DNA of 32,853 nt from positions 1-32,853 of the forward strand of contig JAKFVH010000046.1 of the NCBI GenBank assembly GCA_021732285.1, read 5' to 3'. This DNA comes from Reyranella sp. Its GTDB lineage: Bacteria; Pseudomonadota; Alphaproteobacteria; Reyranellales; Reyranellaceae. The stretch's first letter is position 1. Every line of letters starts with the position of its first letter. Of the stretch, positions 1-7,890 are shown in pieces. Both the position numbers and the translations under genes were made by a program. Below the pieces are notes generated by a model, which saw only the letters and a program-made list of their open reading frames with translations, searched no databases and was not told the DNA's origin.

Positions 1-20
1 AAATTCGCGTGCATGCGCCT

Positions 21-1472
21 ATGACCAGGACCGGATCGGCCGCCGCGTCCGTGCGGCTGACATTCGGGCGTCTGATCGCCTACTCCACCAACCAGCTGCC
101 GCTCAACATGGCGGCCCTGCCGGTGGTGCTGAATGTCAGCCACTTCTATGGCGAGGTGCTCAAGGTGCCGCTCGGCATCATGGGCCTGATCTTCATCGCC
201 GCGCGCGTCATCGACGCCATCCAGGATCCGGTCATCGGCCTGATCAGCGACAAGTTCACCCATCGGGGGCCGCGTGGCCGCCTCACCTTCGTGGCGCTGA
301 TGCTGCCGCTGATGATCGGCGGCTTCTACATGCTGTTCCACCCGCCCGAGGCGCTGTTCGTGCAGCCGACCTTGCTCGCGCTCTGGCTGTTCGTGGCGCT
401 GTTCATTGTCCATCTCGGCTATGCCGGCGTGTCGATCAGCTATCACGCGCATGGCGCGGAGCTCAGCGACGACTACAACGAGCGCACGCGCATCACCGTC
501 GGCCGCGAGGTGTTCGGCCTGATGGGCATGACGCTCGCCGTCGTGCTGCCGACCATCCTGACCGCCAAGTTCGGCGAGCATCAGGGCTACGTCTACATGG
601 GCCTGATCTTCATCCCGGTGGCGCTGGCCTTCGCCCTGCCGACGCTGATCTGGTCGCCGGCGTCGGTCCATCCGCCGGTCGTGCGCGAGCACCCGGAGAT
701 CCATGTCCGCTATTTCCGCGACTGGCTGGTGAGCCTCGCGCCTGCGCTGGCGCGGCCGACGCGCAACATGGAGAGGAGCGCCTCGCTCAAGACCCTGGTG
801 CCGTTCTTCGCGCCGATGAAGAACCGGCTATTCCGCCGCCTGCTGCTGGTCTTCATCATCAATGGCTCGGCGCTGGGCGTCGCCGTCTCGGTGATGCTGT
901 TCTACGTCGAGCACGTGCTGAAGGGGAACAAGCTGCAGGCCGGCATCATCCTGCTGGTCTATTTCGGCGCCGCCGCGCTCAGCGTGCCGATGTGGCTGAT
1001 GCTGTCGCGCCGCTACACCAAGACCGTGGCCTGGTTCATCGCCATGGTCATGACCGTGCTCGCCATGTCGCTCGCGGTCTTCCTGGGCGCCGGCGACTTC
1101 GCGTGGTTCCTGCCCATCGCCATCATCACGGGCCTGGGCATCGGCGCCGACTACGGCCTGCCGCCGTCGGTGCTGGCCGACATCATCAACTCGCCCGAAG
1201 GCAAGGACACGCAGGGCGACACCGGCGCCTACTTCGGCCTGTGGGCGCTGTCGACCAAGCTCGCGACCGCCATTGGTGCGGCGGGCTCGCTGCCGGTCGC
1301 CGCCCTTCTCGGCTTCAACCCCAGTCGCGGCGAATACAGTGGCTCGGCGTTGATCATCGTCTATATCGCCCTGCCAGTGGTCATCAAGATCGTGGCAGCG
1401 CTCTTGATCTGGTTCATCCGCATCGAAGCCGAACGCGGCTCCGTGCGCGACGAGCTGATGGGGCGGGCTTAG
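21..1472 (+). CDS. MFS transporter, GPH (glycoside-pentoside-hexuronide):cation symporter type
   Basis: This is a multi-pass inner-membrane transporter of about 483 residues with roughly 12 hydrophobic segments, the usual length for the MelB/GPH branch of the major facilitator superfamily (MFS_2). The best signature is in the first third: a D-A-I-Q-D-P-V-I-G-L-I-S-D stretch followed by a basic G-P-R-G-R loop, which is the GPH form of the loop 2-3 motif. The family couples sugar or related solute uptake to Na+ or H+. The substrate cannot be read from the sequence. A GTG at position 9 is also in frame and would add four residues. I prefer the ATG at 21, but the window begins only 8 bases upstream of the GTG, so the start and any upstream operon partner cannot be judged. 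The next gene, 184 bp downstream, has its own strong ribosome binding site. Confidence 0.8.
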   Translation: MTRTGSAAASVRLTFGRLIAYSTNQLPLNMAALPVVLNVSHFYGEVLKVPLGIMGLIFIAARVIDAIQDPVIGLISDKFTHRGPRGRLTFVALMLPLMIGGFYMLFHPPEALFVQPTLLALWLFVALFIVHLGYAGVSISYHAHGAELSDDYNERTRITVGREVFGLMGMTLAVVLPTILTAKFGEHQGYVYMGLIFIPVALAFALPTLIWSPASVHPPVVREHPEIHVRYFRDWLVSLAPALARPTRNMERSASLKTLVPFFAPMKNRLFRRLLLVFIINGSALGVAVSVMLFYVEHVLKGNKLQAGIILLVYFGAAALSVPMWLMLSRRYTKTVAWFIAMVMTVLAMSLAVFLGAGDFAWFLPIAIITGLGIGADYGLPPSVLADIINSPEGKDTQGDTGAYFGLWALSTKLATAIGAAGSLPVAALLGFNPSRGEYSGSALIIVYIALPVVIKIVAALLIWFIRIEAERGSVRDELMGRA

Positions 1473-1656
1473 CTCGCGCCATCGCGGCAACCGATGAAAG
1501 CAAGCGACGTCGCATCAGGACAATGTGACGTTCGCCACAGACCAAGTTTTCTCTACCGGTTATCCATAAGCTGATTGCTCGCAGGTAGATCTGCGGCGGG
1601 CCCACCTTGCGTCCAGCCCAGCCTCAACACCGCGATGGCCAAGGAGGCACCTTGTC

Positions 1657-2595
1657 ATGAAACCGGCTCGGTCGTTCATTCTTGCCGCGGTGGCTGCGCT
1701 CCTCATCCTTCCTGCGTTCGAGGATCAAGCTTCCGCCCAGACGCCATCGCTGACGGAAAAGATCAACGCCTACGTCGGCTGCATCAACCGCCTCTCGGAG
1801 CGCTCCTACGACTCTCGCCGGCGCTATTTCGAATGGGTCGGCAAGAGCGGCCCTACCGGCAAGGAGCGGATCATCTACGGCACTTACACGATCTACGACA
1901 CATCAGGTTGCCGGAAAGCCGTCGAGAAGGCCAACACGCTCGAGCCGCGCGACGCAGGCCTCGAAGCTGCGGCCTCGGCCTATGCGGACGCTGTAAGCAA
2001 ACTCGAACCACTGCTCAAGGAGGCGGACGACTACTACGAGCGGCAGAATTACAAGGACGACGGGATGGCCAAGGGCAAGGCCATGCATCCCCGTCTGATC
2101 GCTGCGTGGGATGCGTTCGCGGCCGCCGATACGGCTCTACGCAACGGCGTTGAAGCGATCAACGACCGCCGCGCGGCCGAGCAACTCGCCGAGATCGAGC
2201 AGAAGGAAGGCCGCAAGGCCGCCTATCATGTCCAGGCGCTGATGATCCACGCCAAGCGCGTGCTGCGCGTCGAGACTTCCCAGACGCCTGACGTCGCGGC
2301 GATCACGAAGGCGGTCAGCGAGTTTGAAGATCTCGTCAAAGGAGCCGAAGAGTTCTCCGGCAACGGCAACGACAAGATCAGCTCTTCGTTGATGGGCAAC
2401 GCGAAATCCTTCCTCGTCACCTCCAAGCAGCTGATGCGCCGCATCCGCGACAAGGTACCCTACAGTTCCGGCGACCAGATGATGATGGGTGGCGGAGGCG
2501 CCTGGATGGTCGAGGGCTCTCCCGCGCGACTCCTGCGCGACTACAACCAGATGATCGATAGCTACAACCGCGAGGGCAGTTTTAGAGGACGTTAA
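1657..2595 (+). CDS. Exported DUF3829 (YiiG-like) protein
   Basis: The 312-residue product starts with a clear Sec signal peptide: a basic start, a hydrophobic core of Ala/Leu/Ile at about residues 8-20, and cleavage near A-S-A-Q around residue 28. The mature protein is mostly charged helix. It opens with K-I-N-A-Y-V-G-C-I-N and has spaced Tyr/Asp/Glu-rich helices (E-A-D-D-Y-Y-E-R at about residue 125), a pattern I associate with DUF3829, a periplasmic or lipoprotein family of unknown function. There is no lipobox cysteine, so it should be soluble in the periplasm. An AGGAGG Shine-Dalgarno sits about 10 bases before the ATG. The stop codon coincides with the reversed stop of a DUF1501 remnant on the other strand, so the gene originally converged on a DUF1501 gene. 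The family assignment is by pattern only. Confidence 0.65.
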   Translation: MKPARSFILAAVAALLILPAFEDQASAQTPSLTEKINAYVGCINRLSERSYDSRRRYFEWVGKSGPTGKERIIYGTYTIYDTSGCRKAVEKANTLEPRDAGLEAAASAYADAVSKLEPLLKEADDYYERQNYKDDGMAKGKAMHPRLIAAWDAFAAADTALRNGVEAINDRRAAEQLAEIEQKEGRKAAYHVQALMIHAKRVLRVETSQTPDVAAITKAVSEFEDLVKGAEEFSGNGNDKISSSLMGNAKSFLVTSKQLMRRIRDKVPYSSGDQMMMGGGGAWMVEGSPARLLRDYNQMIDSYNREGSFRGR

Positions 2596-2735
2596 AGAAG
2601 GCTCAGTCGTTGCGGCTGCCGCAGCCCGAAATCGCGCTGCTGGGCCCCAGCAGCCCTGCGCCATCGTCGCGAAGACGCTGCGGAAATTGACGGTGTGCTT
2701 GAGGTCGCCGTCGGTGATGAGGCGCTGACTGGCTG
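2593..2735 (-). pseudogene. Remnant of a DUF1501 gene, C-terminal end only
   Basis: Read on the minus strand this encodes D-G-D-L-K-H-T-V-N-F-R-S-V-F-A-T-M-A-Q-G, then a one-base insertion after the C-W-G codons, then Q-Q-R-D-F-G-L-R-Q-P-Q-R-L-S-L-L and a stop. It matches the last 40 or so residues of the intact DUF1501 gene that ends at 4112. By eye the DNA is close to 88% identical over about 107 bases (2618-2724 versus 4132-4238). The homology stops abruptly near 2735, so nothing upstream of the tail survives. It could be the tail of a former tandem paralogue or of the displaced original gene. Confidence 0.75.
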
Positions 2736-3208
2736 AGACCTCGCACCTGCAGCGCAGACCCTGAAGGGTTTTCCGCATTTCCCGCATTTTGCGCTACCCC
2801 CTCTGTCTCACTTTGGGGTGCATGCACCGCCAGCAGAATTCAGACTTTCCGGCATTCCCGGTATTTCCGACAGAGAGCGAAGTATGGAGGCAAAACTTCA
2901 CCCACTATGGATTGGGCCTCTCTCCAAGCACCGTCACGCCGACCGGCGTCGCCCGAAGGGCGGCTCCGGTTGAGACGACGGAATGAATGCGTCATGGCAA
3001 GCCGCCGCAGCCGCGAGCGACATGCCACGCGCATATGTAATCGGATCAACGATGCATAGAGCGAGAACGCGGAGACGCGACGCAACAGACCGATACTATG
3101 TCTATAGTTATATTATGTCAAGAACTGTGGTCAGGAGTGCCGATTTCGTTTTCGCTACTTGGAGCTCCATAGAGGCCACGTCTGGCGGGTCGAACCAGCG
3201 ATCACGCC
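2736..3208. other. Stretch without a recognisable gene
   Basis: This interval of about 470 bases lies between the DUF1501 remnant and the IS630 fragment. Short open frames exist on both strands (for example 2840-3085 minus), but none has a ribosome binding site, a recognisable domain or codon use like the neighbouring genes. A run near 3090-3118 is clearly AT-richer than the surroundings. It is best explained as debris from insertions and deletions. Confidence 0.5.
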
Positions 3209-3209
3209 A

Positions 3210-3433
3210 ATCTCGCCGCGCTGCGTCCCCGACCTCAAGCGCGCGATCGACGAGTTCCTCGCCGCCTGGAACGAGCAGCCCAGGCCATTCGTCTGGACCG
3301 CCACCGTCGAGTCGATCTGCAAGAAGCTGTCGCGATGCAGGCAAACCCTCGAGCGCATACAACCCGGATGCACGCTTCCCCGCATCTCAAAGCGCAAGAA
3401 AACACTGTCCAGTTAATTCTCGGACACTACACT
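3210..3433 (+). mobile_element. IS630-family transposase C-terminal fragment with probable element end
   Basis: The plus-strand frame ending at the stop at 3414-3416 reads C-V-P-D-L-K-R-A-I-D-E-F-L-A-A-W-N-E-Q, then P-F-V-W-T-A-T-V-E-S-I, then a K-K-L-S-R-C-R-Q-T helix. This is the characteristic tail of IS630/Tc1-like DDE transposases. The catalytic DDE core upstream is missing: the recognisable match starts only at about 3210. The sequence after the stop, through CGGACACTACACTAG, looks like the terminal region of such an element and contains a TA, the usual IS630 target dinucleotide. No matching left end was found. The fragment is inactive. Confidence 0.7.
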
Positions 3434-3555
3434 AGGGTTTCCTGAGATTGGACAAAGTGGCGGCACTGTCGTTGGAGCTGGTAAGCCTGGCTTTCCCGGT
3501 GGTATGCGCATCCCACCAACGGATGTCCAAATTTTTCGCGGGCCATAGGCGTAAG

Positions 3556-3882
3556 ATGTCAATTGAACAAGTCAACACCGTAGACTTTGTCAGCATTGAT
3601 GACGCGACAGGTGACGCTCTACTTACGATAGCCGACCATCTCCCCGGGGATGAGGACGAGGAAACCCACTTACTTTTGCTACAGGACAAGTTGAATTCCT
3701 ATCTACGATTCATTGAGAGTGGCGAAATCACTAACCGATTTCCCCAAACCAAGGGACGTGCAGTCAAAATAAGTTTGATTGGCCAGTATCCTTTGAGTCA
3801 TGGAGCGGCAATCTTTTTCGAAAAAGCAAAGGTAGCTGTACAGGGGGCCGGGTTTTCACTGCAATTCAAATTGCATCGATAG
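3556..3882 (+). CDS. DUF6572 domain protein
   Basis: A protein of 108 residues beginning M-S-I-E-Q-V-N-T-V-D-F. It contains L-L-T-I-A-D-H-L, an acidic D-E-D-E-E-T-H segment, L-L-L-L-Q-D-K-L-N-S-Y-L and F-I-E-S-G-E-I at about residues 27-60. These match what I recall of DUF6572, a small family of unknown function often found among immunity-like or accessory genes. I chose the ATG at 3556 because family similarity begins exactly there. A longer in-frame reading from 3448 adds 36 residues that look like translated insertion debris. The gene is visibly AT-richer than its neighbours and is boxed between two transposase fragments, so it was probably imported with or between insertion sequences. No toxin or effector partner is visible next to it. 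Confidence 0.65.
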   Translation: MSIEQVNTVDFVSIDDATGDALLTIADHLPGDEDEETHLLLLQDKLNSYLRFIESGEITNRFPQTKGRAVKISLIGQYPLSHGAAIFFEKAKVAVQGAGFSLQFKLHR

Positions 3883-3931
3883 GTCAGGGGCGACTAGCGC
3901 CGCCAAACGCTGAGCCGACAGCACCGAGGGC

Positions 3932-4104
3932 TCAATTTAAGCGCTCGATGTAGTTGAACACGTCGGCTCGAGCATCATCACGTGAGCGATAGTCTTGAGG
4001 TTGGTCCGTTCTGTCTTCGAGGAGAAGAGGCCTTCCATGGCCGCGTTGTCCCCACAATGCGCGCGCGGCTCTTCAAACAGGTGATGCCGTAGTCGGCCAG
4101 AGTC
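3932..4104 (-). mobile_element. IS3-family transposase (OrfB) C-terminal remnant, frameshifted
   Basis: Three minus-strand segments in different frames together give the end of an IS3-type OrfB integrase: L-A-D-Y-G-I-T-C-L-K-S-R-A, then C-G-D-N-A-A-M-E-G-L-F-S-S-K-T-E-R, then D-Y-R-S-R-D-D-A-R-A-D-V-F-N-Y-I-E-R-L-N and a stop. The usual family sequence is S-F-F-S-S-L-K-T-E-R, so one Leu codon is lost here, and at least two frameshifts break the reading frame. The catalytic DDE residues lie upstream in an intact element and are absent, except possibly the final Glu in A-M-E-G. The relic begins within about 10 bases of the DUF1501 stop codon. Confidence 0.75.
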
Positions 4105-4111
4105 CAGACAG

Positions 4112-5188
4112 TCAGAGAAAACCCAATTTCTGCGGCTGCCTGAGCCCAAAGTCGCGTTGCTGGCCCCAGCAGCCCTGCGCCACGGTCGCGAACACGCTGC
4201 GGAAGTCGACGGTGTGCTTCAGGTCGCCGTCGGTGAGGTCGCTTAGCGACGGATAGACGCCGTGCAGGCCGCCCTTCACGCCGCCGCCCATGACGAACAG
4301 CGGCGCCGCCGTGCCATGGTCGGTGCCGCCGCTGGCGTTCTGGCGGACGCGGCGGCCGAACTCCGAGTAGGTCATCACCACCACGTCGTTCCAAACGTTG
4401 GCCGCGATCAGGTTCTTGCGCAGGATCGCAAGGTTCTGCGCCAGGAAGCCCAGCAGCCGCTCGTGCGGCTGAACCTGGTTCGCATGGGTGTCGAAGCCGC
4501 CCAGCGCCGCCTTGATGGTCACCACCGGCACCCGCGCAGTGATCACGCGCGTGGCGAGATCGAGTTGGCGGCCGAGCAGCACCTCCTGCGGATAGGCCTC
4601 CGCAGGCGCCGCTGCAGCGCGCAGCTTGTCGGCCAGGCCCTTGGCCGCGCCGTTGATCTCCTGGCGCACCGCCAGCAGATGGCGCAGCGCCGGATTGCCG
4701 CCATCCTTCATGCCGCCGGTGTCCTTGAGCGCCTGCGCCTGGCGCAAGAAGTTCTCGGCGTCCTGCATGACGATGGTGCGCAGCTCCGGCCCGGTGCTGG
4801 GCAGCGCGTTGGTGTCGACGACGATGCTGTCGACGCCCACGCCCTTGGGCAGCGCGCTTCCCTTGAACGCCTGGGCGATCCAGCCCTCGCTCAAGGTCTG
4901 GTTCGAAGCCGAGGCGGTGTCCCAGATCTCGATCGAACGGAAATGCGAGCGGTTGGGATAGGGATAGCCGACGCCCTGCACGATCGCGAGGTCGCCCGCC
5001 TTCCACGAGTCCATCAAGGGCTCGAGCTTGTTGTGCAGCCCGACCTTCTCGTCGAGCTGGATGGTGTGGTCGCGCGCCACGCCGATGCTCGGGCGCAGCT
5101 CGCGGTACGTGGCATCGGCGTAGGGAATGACGGTGTTCAGCCCGTCATTGCCGCCCTTGAGTTCGATCAGCAGGAGGATGCGGCCCAT
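4112..5188 (-). CDS. DUF1501 family protein
   Basis: This 358-residue protein belongs to DUF1501, a family distantly related in fold to alkaline phosphatase/sulfatase enzymes. Characteristic segments are the N-terminal L-L-I-E-L-K-G-G-N-D-G-L-N-T-V-I-P-Y, G-F-D-T-H-A-N-Q at about residue 230, and the C-terminal T-Y-S-E-F-G-R-R-V with N-A-S-G-G-T-D-H-G-T-A-A-P. Many family members have a TAT signal ahead of the G-G-N-D-G motif. This one starts 10-15 residues before it and has none, so export alone is doubtful. It lies 7 bp after the TAT-exported DUF1800 gene, with a GAGG ribosome site, and is the last gene of the sigma-factor operon. Partner-dependent export with the DUF1800 protein is possible but is inference. 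The natural C-terminus (Q-K-L-G-F-L) is intact although an IS3 relic abuts it. The biochemical activity is unknown. Confidence 0.88.
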   Translation of the reverse strand: MGRILLLIELKGGNDGLNTVIPYADATYRELRPSIGVARDHTIQLDEKVGLHNKLEPLMDSWKAGDLAIVQGVGYPYPNRSHFRSIEIWDTASASNQTLSEGWIAQAFKGSALPKGVGVDSIVVDTNALPSTGPELRTIVMQDAENFLRQAQALKDTGGMKDGGNPALRHLLAVRQEINGAAKGLADKLRAAAAPAEAYPQEVLLGRQLDLATRVITARVPVVTIKAALGGFDTHANQVQPHERLLGFLAQNLAILRKNLIAANVWNDVVVMTYSEFGRRVRQNASGGTDHGTAAPLFVMGGGVKGGLHGVYPSLSDLTDGDLKHTVDFRSVFATVAQGCWGQQRDFGLRQPQKLGFL

Positions 5189-5195
5189 GGCGCCC

Positions 5196-6779
5196 TCACT
5201 TCAGCTGGTAGGCGGTGTCGAGCATCGCCGCCGCCACCGTGGCGCCCGGCGTGCGCGCGGGATCGACCGTGTCGATCGGCGCGCGCGGCAGCAAGGTGCG
5301 CAGCAAGGTCGCGGAGTCGACGCCGGACAGCGTCGGCCCGAGCCTGGCCTCGTCGCCGGCATAGCGCAGGCTGCGGCCCTCGACCGGCCGCGGCTCGGCC
5401 GTTGGCTGAGCCATCTGCATGGTGCCCTCGTCCGACCGCATCGGCAGCTGCTCGCGGCGCTCGATGCGGCGGTTCTGCGGGCTCGACATCATCGCGCCTT
5501 CCATCGAGGCCACGGTGGTCGCCTCGACGATGCGGCGCAGGAACTGCTGGCGCAGCAGCAGCGTGTAGGTGGTGATCCAGCTCTCGCCGCCCGGCCAGCC
5601 CTTGACGTTGGGCGGATCGAACGGCATCTGACCCAGCCCGATCATCATGCGGACCAGCTGGGTCTTCTCCGGCACCGGCAGGCCGAGCAGATGGACCGTG
5701 CCCACGATCAGCTCGACCGGCGACTTTATGAGCGCGCCGCGGTTGGCGGGATCGCGGAACTGCGCCGACAGCAGGATCGCGCGCATCAGCGGCCTGAGCT
5801 CGTAGTTGGCGCGGAACTGGGCCGCGAGCTTCTTGACCTCGGCAGGATCGGGCTTCAGCGACACGAACTCACGCCACAGCTTCTCGACGATGGTCTCGGC
5901 CGTGCGCGGCTGCTTCAGCAGGATGGCGACGATCGCATCGCCGTCGAAGCGGCCGGTCTGGCCCAGGAAGGTCTTCTCGCCGCCGTCATGCTCGTTGTCG
6001 CGGGTCCTGAAATGACCGGTCTGGCGGTCGACGGTCCAGCCGGTGAAGGCGCGGGCGGCGGCCTTGATGTCGGCCTCGCTGTAGTGGCCCTCGCCCAGGG
6101 TGAAGAGCTCCAGGAGCTCGCGGGCGAAATTCTCGTTGGGCTGGCGCGCCACGCTGCGCATGCCGTCGAGATAGATCAGCATCGCCGGATCGCGCGCCAC
6201 TTCCTTGAGGAGCGTCGCGAAGTTGCCCAGCGCCTCGCGGCGGAACAACGCGTTCTGGCGGAACAGCGACGGCGGGAACCGCACCTTCATCAGCGAAGAC
6301 GTGAAGTGGTTGTGCCAGAACAGCACCATGCGCTCGGTGAGCGGCTGGTCGGTCGCCAGCATCTCCTCGATCCACCAGTTGCGCAGCTCGCGGCCCTGCT
6401 CCTGCAACGGCCGTTCGGGCTGCAGCGGCTTGCCGTCGACGCCGGTCTTCTTCTCGGCGGCCTCGGCCCGTGCGGCCTGCACCTGCCGCTGCAGCTCGGC
6501 CGGCCCCTCGTTCAGCCAGCCCGGCGATGGCGTGACGGCATTACGGCGCACGCTGGCCAGCAACCGATCGACGGTGGCGATGTAGTCCTGCGCCTCGAGC
6601 GCCCGGATCTCCGCCGGCGTGGCGCCGAAGGTCGTGCGCGACAGGAGATGCCGCGCCTCGTCGAAGTCCATGGTCGCGGCGGCATGGCTCGACCGCAGCG
6701 GCCACAGGCCGGCGGACAATGCCGCCGCCCCTGCAGCTCCTCGGGCCACAAACCCTCGCCTACCGATTGGCGCGACCAT
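5196..6779 (-). CDS. DUF1800 family protein, TAT-exported
   Basis: This 527-residue DUF1800 protein shows the family segments in order: H-L-L-S-R-T-T-F-G-A-T-P near residue 45, F-W-H-N-H-F near the middle, N-E-N-F-A-R-E-L-L-E-L-F-T-L-G-E-G, A-F-T-G-W, and N-V-K-G-W-P-G-G-E-S-W in the C-terminal half. The ATG at 6779 is chosen because TAGGAG precedes it and it gives a twin-arginine signal (G-R-R-G-F-V-A-R-G, then an Ala/Leu-rich core, then S-S-H-A-A-A). A longer open frame to 7241 is an artefact overlapping the preceding gene. DUF1800 and DUF1501 genes are typically neighbours, as here. Their joint function is not established. The gene follows the CpxP-like gene by 11 bp. Confidence 0.9.
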   Translation of the reverse strand: MVAPIGRRGFVARGAAGAAALSAGLWPLRSSHAAATMDFDEARHLLSRTTFGATPAEIRALEAQDYIATVDRLLASVRRNAVTPSPGWLNEGPAELQRQVQAARAEAAEKKTGVDGKPLQPERPLQEQGRELRNWWIEEMLATDQPLTERMVLFWHNHFTSSLMKVRFPPSLFRQNALFRREALGNFATLLKEVARDPAMLIYLDGMRSVARQPNENFARELLELFTLGEGHYSEADIKAAARAFTGWTVDRQTGHFRTRDNEHDGGEKTFLGQTGRFDGDAIVAILLKQPRTAETIVEKLWREFVSLKPDPAEVKKLAAQFRANYELRPLMRAILLSAQFRDPANRGALIKSPVELIVGTVHLLGLPVPEKTQLVRMMIGLGQMPFDPPNVKGWPGGESWITTYTLLLRQQFLRRIVEATTVASMEGAMMSSPQNRRIERREQLPMRSDEGTMQMAQPTAEPRPVEGRSLRYAGDEARLGPTLSGVDSATLLRTLLPRAPIDTVDPARTPGATVAAAMLDTAYQLK

Positions 6780-6790
6780 GGGGATGTCTC

Positions 6791-7321
6791 CTACTGCGAC
6801 GGACGCGGGGGTGGCGGCGGCCCCGGTGGGCGCGCCCACGGGCTGGACAGCAGACGATCGACCAGGATCTGGTGCATCTTCACGCGCTGCTCGGGGTCGA
6901 GCTGGGACTCCATCTGCGCCAGCGCGCGCACCGTCTCCTTCTGCTGGTCGGCGCGCAGGTCGCCCATCCGGTCGATCAACGGGGCGAGCCGCGCATGATC
7001 GAGCGGTACCCGCTTGTATTCGGCGACGATCTGCTCGCGTACCTTCTGCATCTCGCGCGAGCGCTCGCGCCGCACCTGGGCGTGCTGCTCGAAGACGCCG
7101 CGCAGCGCCTGGCGCTGCGCCGGATCGAGGTTGAGATCGCCGGCCACGACTTCGAGCGCACTCGGTCGCGCACTCGGCGGCGGTGGTGGCGGTGGCGGCG
7201 GCAGCATGCGCTGCTCGAACGGCAGAGGCCCGCCGATCCAACCGCGGTAGACGAAGCCCCCGACGAAGAAGGCGTTCAGCAACAGTGACAAGGCCAGTGC
7301 CACTGTGATCAGGCGCGGCAT
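6791..7321 (-). CDS. Membrane-anchored CpxP/Spy-like (Metal_resist) periplasmic protein
   Basis: The 176-residue protein has one N-terminal transmembrane or uncleaved signal segment (about residues 4-26), a run of nine prolines at about 41-49, a helical domain at about 55-160, and a second proline-rich tail. The helical part has L-D-P-A-Q-R-Q-A-L near its start and Q-L-D-P-E-Q-R-V-K near its end. Such paired LxPxQ-type motifs mark the CpxP/Spy/ZraP superfamily, also called periplasmic heavy-metal sensor or Metal_resist. Members act as periplasmic chaperones or as sensors that titrate a stress-signalling partner. The start ATG is one base after the anti-sigma stop (TGA-C-ATG), implying translational coupling. 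In this context it is a candidate sensor or modulator for the adjacent anti-sigma. That role is inferred from gene order only. Confidence 0.8.
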   Translation of the reverse strand: MPRLITVALALSLLLNAFFVGGFVYRGWIGGPLPFEQRMLPPPPPPPPPSARPSALEVVAGDLNLDPAQRQALRGVFEQHAQVRRERSREMQKVREQIVAEYKRVPLDHARLAPLIDRMGDLRADQQKETVRALAQMESQLDPEQRVKMHQILVDRLLSSPWARPPGPPPPPRPSQ

Positions 7322-7322
7322 G

Positions 7323-7829
7323 TCAGATGCCGTCCGAGGCCAGGAATTCGGTCAGGTCGTTGGATGCTTGCGTAGAGGCGTAGCGATCCTGGGCCATCGA
7401 TTCGCCGAGGCCCCCACCCAGCATGAAGCCGGAAATCGCAATGATCACCGCGGCCGTCATCATGGCCAGGCGCGGCAAGGCAAAGCGCCGGTTCGTGGCG
7501 AACAGCCAATCGAACAGCCCGACGCGCGGCGCGCTCTGCTCGACCTCGAAGCCGACCAGCGCCTTGGCGCGCACTTCCAGGCGCGCCGGCGCCGCCGGCA
7601 GCGGCATGCCCAGCATCTCCGACAGCTCCAGGGCGGCGCGACGCATCTCGGGATCGGCTGCCACGGCAGCTTCGATGCGAGCGGACGCCGTTTCCGACAG
7701 GCGGCCTTCCAGCCAGGCGGCGAAGTCGAGATCCGACACGGATCCCGCCAAGGGCCCGGACGCAACACGGTCCGCGGCGAGGCTTCGCCACAGCGCCTTG
7801 TCGCTCTGGGTGGGACGTTCCGTGCTCAT
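7323..7829 (-). CDS. Membrane-anchored anti-sigma factor
   Basis: The 168-residue protein has a cytoplasmic N-terminal part with the anti-sigma-type segment D-L-D-F-A-A-W-L-E-G-R-L-S (about residues 33-45), followed by A-A-V-A-A-D-P-E-M-R-R. One transmembrane helix lies at about residues 119-141, with a short periplasmic tail of about 27 residues after it. There is no His-x3-Cys-x2-Cys zinc motif, so it is a non-zinc type. It should hold the sigma factor encoded immediately upstream (61 bp away) at the membrane. The short outer tail suggests that sensing may rely on a partner, perhaps the CpxP-like protein encoded next. A GGAG ribosome site precedes the ATG. Confidence 0.82.
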   Translation of the reverse strand: MSTERPTQSDKALWRSLAADRVASGPLAGSVSDLDFAAWLEGRLSETASARIEAAVAADPEMRRAALELSEMLGMPLPAAPARLEVRAKALVGFEVEQSAPRVGLFDWLFATNRRFALPRLAMMTAAVIIAISGFMLGGGLGESMAQDRYASTQASNDLTEFLASDGI

Positions 7830-7890
7830 TGCGCTCTCCTGCTGCAGATTACGTCAGAAAACGGCCTGGCATCCCCTGCTAAAGGCATTT

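Noticed and set aside
2840..3085. 81-codon minus-strand open frame
   Set aside because: It has no ribosome site and no recognisable domain, and lies within insertion debris.
3448..3555. N-terminal extension of the DUF6572 protein from TTG 3448
   Set aside because: The 36 extra residues do not resemble the family, and the DNA lies directly after the IS630 end. The ATG at 3556 fits the family start.
4262..6998. Long plus-strand open frames (437 and 623 codons) opposite the DUF1501/DUF1800 genes
   Set aside because: They are antisense shadows produced by high GC in the third codon position. They are rich in Arg/His/Gln with no domain, while the minus strand encodes clear families.
7185..7202. 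GGC/GGT-like short tandem repeat on the plus strand
   Set aside because: It is the codon run for the polyproline stretch of the CpxP-like protein, not an independent repeat element.
6780..7241. Extended N-terminus of the DUF1800 frame up to 7241
   Set aside because: It overlaps the CpxP-like gene in another frame and encodes an Ala/Arg-rich shadow. The TAT signal and ribosome site mark 6779 as the start.
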